Source: an uncultured Fibrobacterota bacterium (GTDB lineage Bacteria; Fibrobacterota; Chitinivibrionia; Chitinivibrionales; Chitinispirillaceae). From it: 6,050 nucleotides of DNA. Position numbers and translations under genes: made by a program. Below the pieces are notes generated by a model, which was not told the origin of the DNA, did no database searches, and saw only the letters and a list, made by a program, of their open reading frames with translations. The stretch covers positions 1 to 6,050 of the forward strand of contig CAISVC010000426.1 of assembly GCA_903888815.1 (NCBI GenBank), given 5' to 3'. Positions 5,584-6,050 of this stretch are shown here, piece after piece. Every line of letters starts with the position of its first letter. Positions within the stretch are counted from its first letter, which is position 1.

Positions 5584-6050
5584 CTATGCCGGCGGATTCC
5601 GGCCGGCAGGAGCAGCCGGCGCCGGAGAACGGGACGCACCGGTGCGGCGGTCAATCGCATAGCATGAGCCTTCCCTGGTCTTAATGTAATTCTTCAGCTC
5701 CCCGGCCACCGCGATCATTTCGGCGACCGAATGGAAGTCGCGTGTTTTATTGGTGAGCACAGCGACAGATACGCTCATAAGCGGGAAGCGCCGGCTTTCA
5801 CCCCGCCGGTTGACCGATTCTATGTATCCGTTGCGCGCATCGGCGCTGTTGTAGAAAAGGTGAATCCCTTTATCGAATATGGCAACAAATGACTTGGCGA
5901 AAGGTTCCCACTGCTCATACTCGGTGATGACCACGAAATCGTCCCCGCCTTCATGGCCGATAAAAGCATTGTTCATATTGTTCTTCTTGGCTGCCAGCCG
6001 CAGGCAATCGCGGGTATAGACGATCGCTTCGTCACCTTTTGTAAAGCCAT
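5584..6050 (-). CDS. GGDEF-domain protein (diguanylate cyclase-like), C-terminal part cut by the window edge
   Basis: The frame is open to the right edge, so the 5' part, with any sensor or receiver domain, is missing; 154 codons are visible. They begin GFTKGDEAIVYTRDCLRLAA, the first half of a GGDEF domain (normally YGxxxGDxxL). The signature FIGHEGGDDFVVIT follows, with GGDDF at visible residues 34-38. It then continues through FYNSADARNGYIESVNRRGE and FPLMSVSVAV to GSCYAIDRR, all typical of one GGDEF subfamily that ends near DRR. GGDEF proteins make cyclic di-GMP from two GTP. Here the usual R-x-G before GGDEF is H-x-G-G, the fourth signature residue is Asp instead of Glu, and the RxxD inhibitory site is absent (M-N-N-A at 25-28). 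Activity is therefore uncertain. After DRR comes a 19-residue Ala/Pro-rich tail. An internal ATG at 5976 falls inside the domain and is not the start. It converges on the PfkB-like gene, 20 bases apart. Confidence 0.85.
   Translation of the reverse strand, partial: GFTKGDEAIVYTRDCLRLAAKKNNMNNAFIGHEGGDDFVVITEYEQWEPFAKSFVAIFDKGIHLFYNSADARNGYIESVNRRGESRRFPLMSVSVAVLTNKTRDFHSVAEMIAVAGELKNYIKTREGSCYAIDRRTGASRSPAPAAPAGRNPPA
5587..5608. repeat. GC-rich inverted repeat at the end of the GGDEF gene
   Basis: TGCCGGC and GCCGGCA pair in a 7-base-pair stem around an 8-base loop, overlapping the last codons of the GGDEF protein. Neither strand shows a T run directly after it, so it is not a standard intrinsic terminator, although it lies between two convergent genes. 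GCCGGC recurs nearby at 5613-5618 as part of the Ala/Pro/Gly-coding tail, so codon composition may explain it. Confidence 0.35.

Overview
The window reads as chromosomal DNA from a Gram-negative-type bacterium whose phylum cannot be fixed from the sequence. Pointers are a PdxB-type erythronate-4-phosphate dehydrogenase, an exported NHL-repeat protein, a bacterial SEC59/VTE5-like polyprenol kinase homologue and a GGDEF protein with the GHxGGDDF signature. Coding DNA is of middling G+C. The left 380 bases are clearly AT-rich.

Layout from left to right. (1) Bases 3-134 on + encode the last 43 residues of an IS1595-family (ISXO2-like) transposase; the rest of the insertion sequence lies outside the window. 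(2) Bases 135-378 are AT-rich and without a convincing gene, but hold two strong AT-only inverted repeats. (3) Four genes follow on the - strand, tightly packed and transcribed from about 4460 down to 379: pdxB (vitamin B6 synthesis), an aldo/keto reductase with an intact D-Y-K-H tetrad, an exported NHL beta-propeller protein, and a CTP-dependent dolichol/phytol-kinase-like membrane protein. The gaps are 6, 11 and 18 bases, so they very probably form one operon. (4) A 164-base divergent control region separates pdxB from (5) a PfkB-family sugar-kinase-like gene on +, whose catalytic GAGD motif reads LIGS. (6) Converging on it with a 20-base gap is the C-terminal part of a GGDEF-domain protein on -, cut by the right edge.

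The operon joins one clear metabolic step (erythronate-4-phosphate oxidation in the DXP-dependent pyridoxal-phosphate route) to genes with no obvious common pathway. An aldo/keto reductase next to pdxB could be a pyridoxal reductase, but that is only a hypothesis.

The observation most worth following is the PfkB homologue. It keeps the fold-level motifs but lacks the catalytic aspartate, two residues of the anion hole and the motif-1 asparagine, so it is probably a pseudokinase or has changed function. No CRISPR array, RNA gene, phage module or recognisable defence system is present. The window is mostly ordinary housekeeping and accessory DNA, and I do not claim a new system in it.
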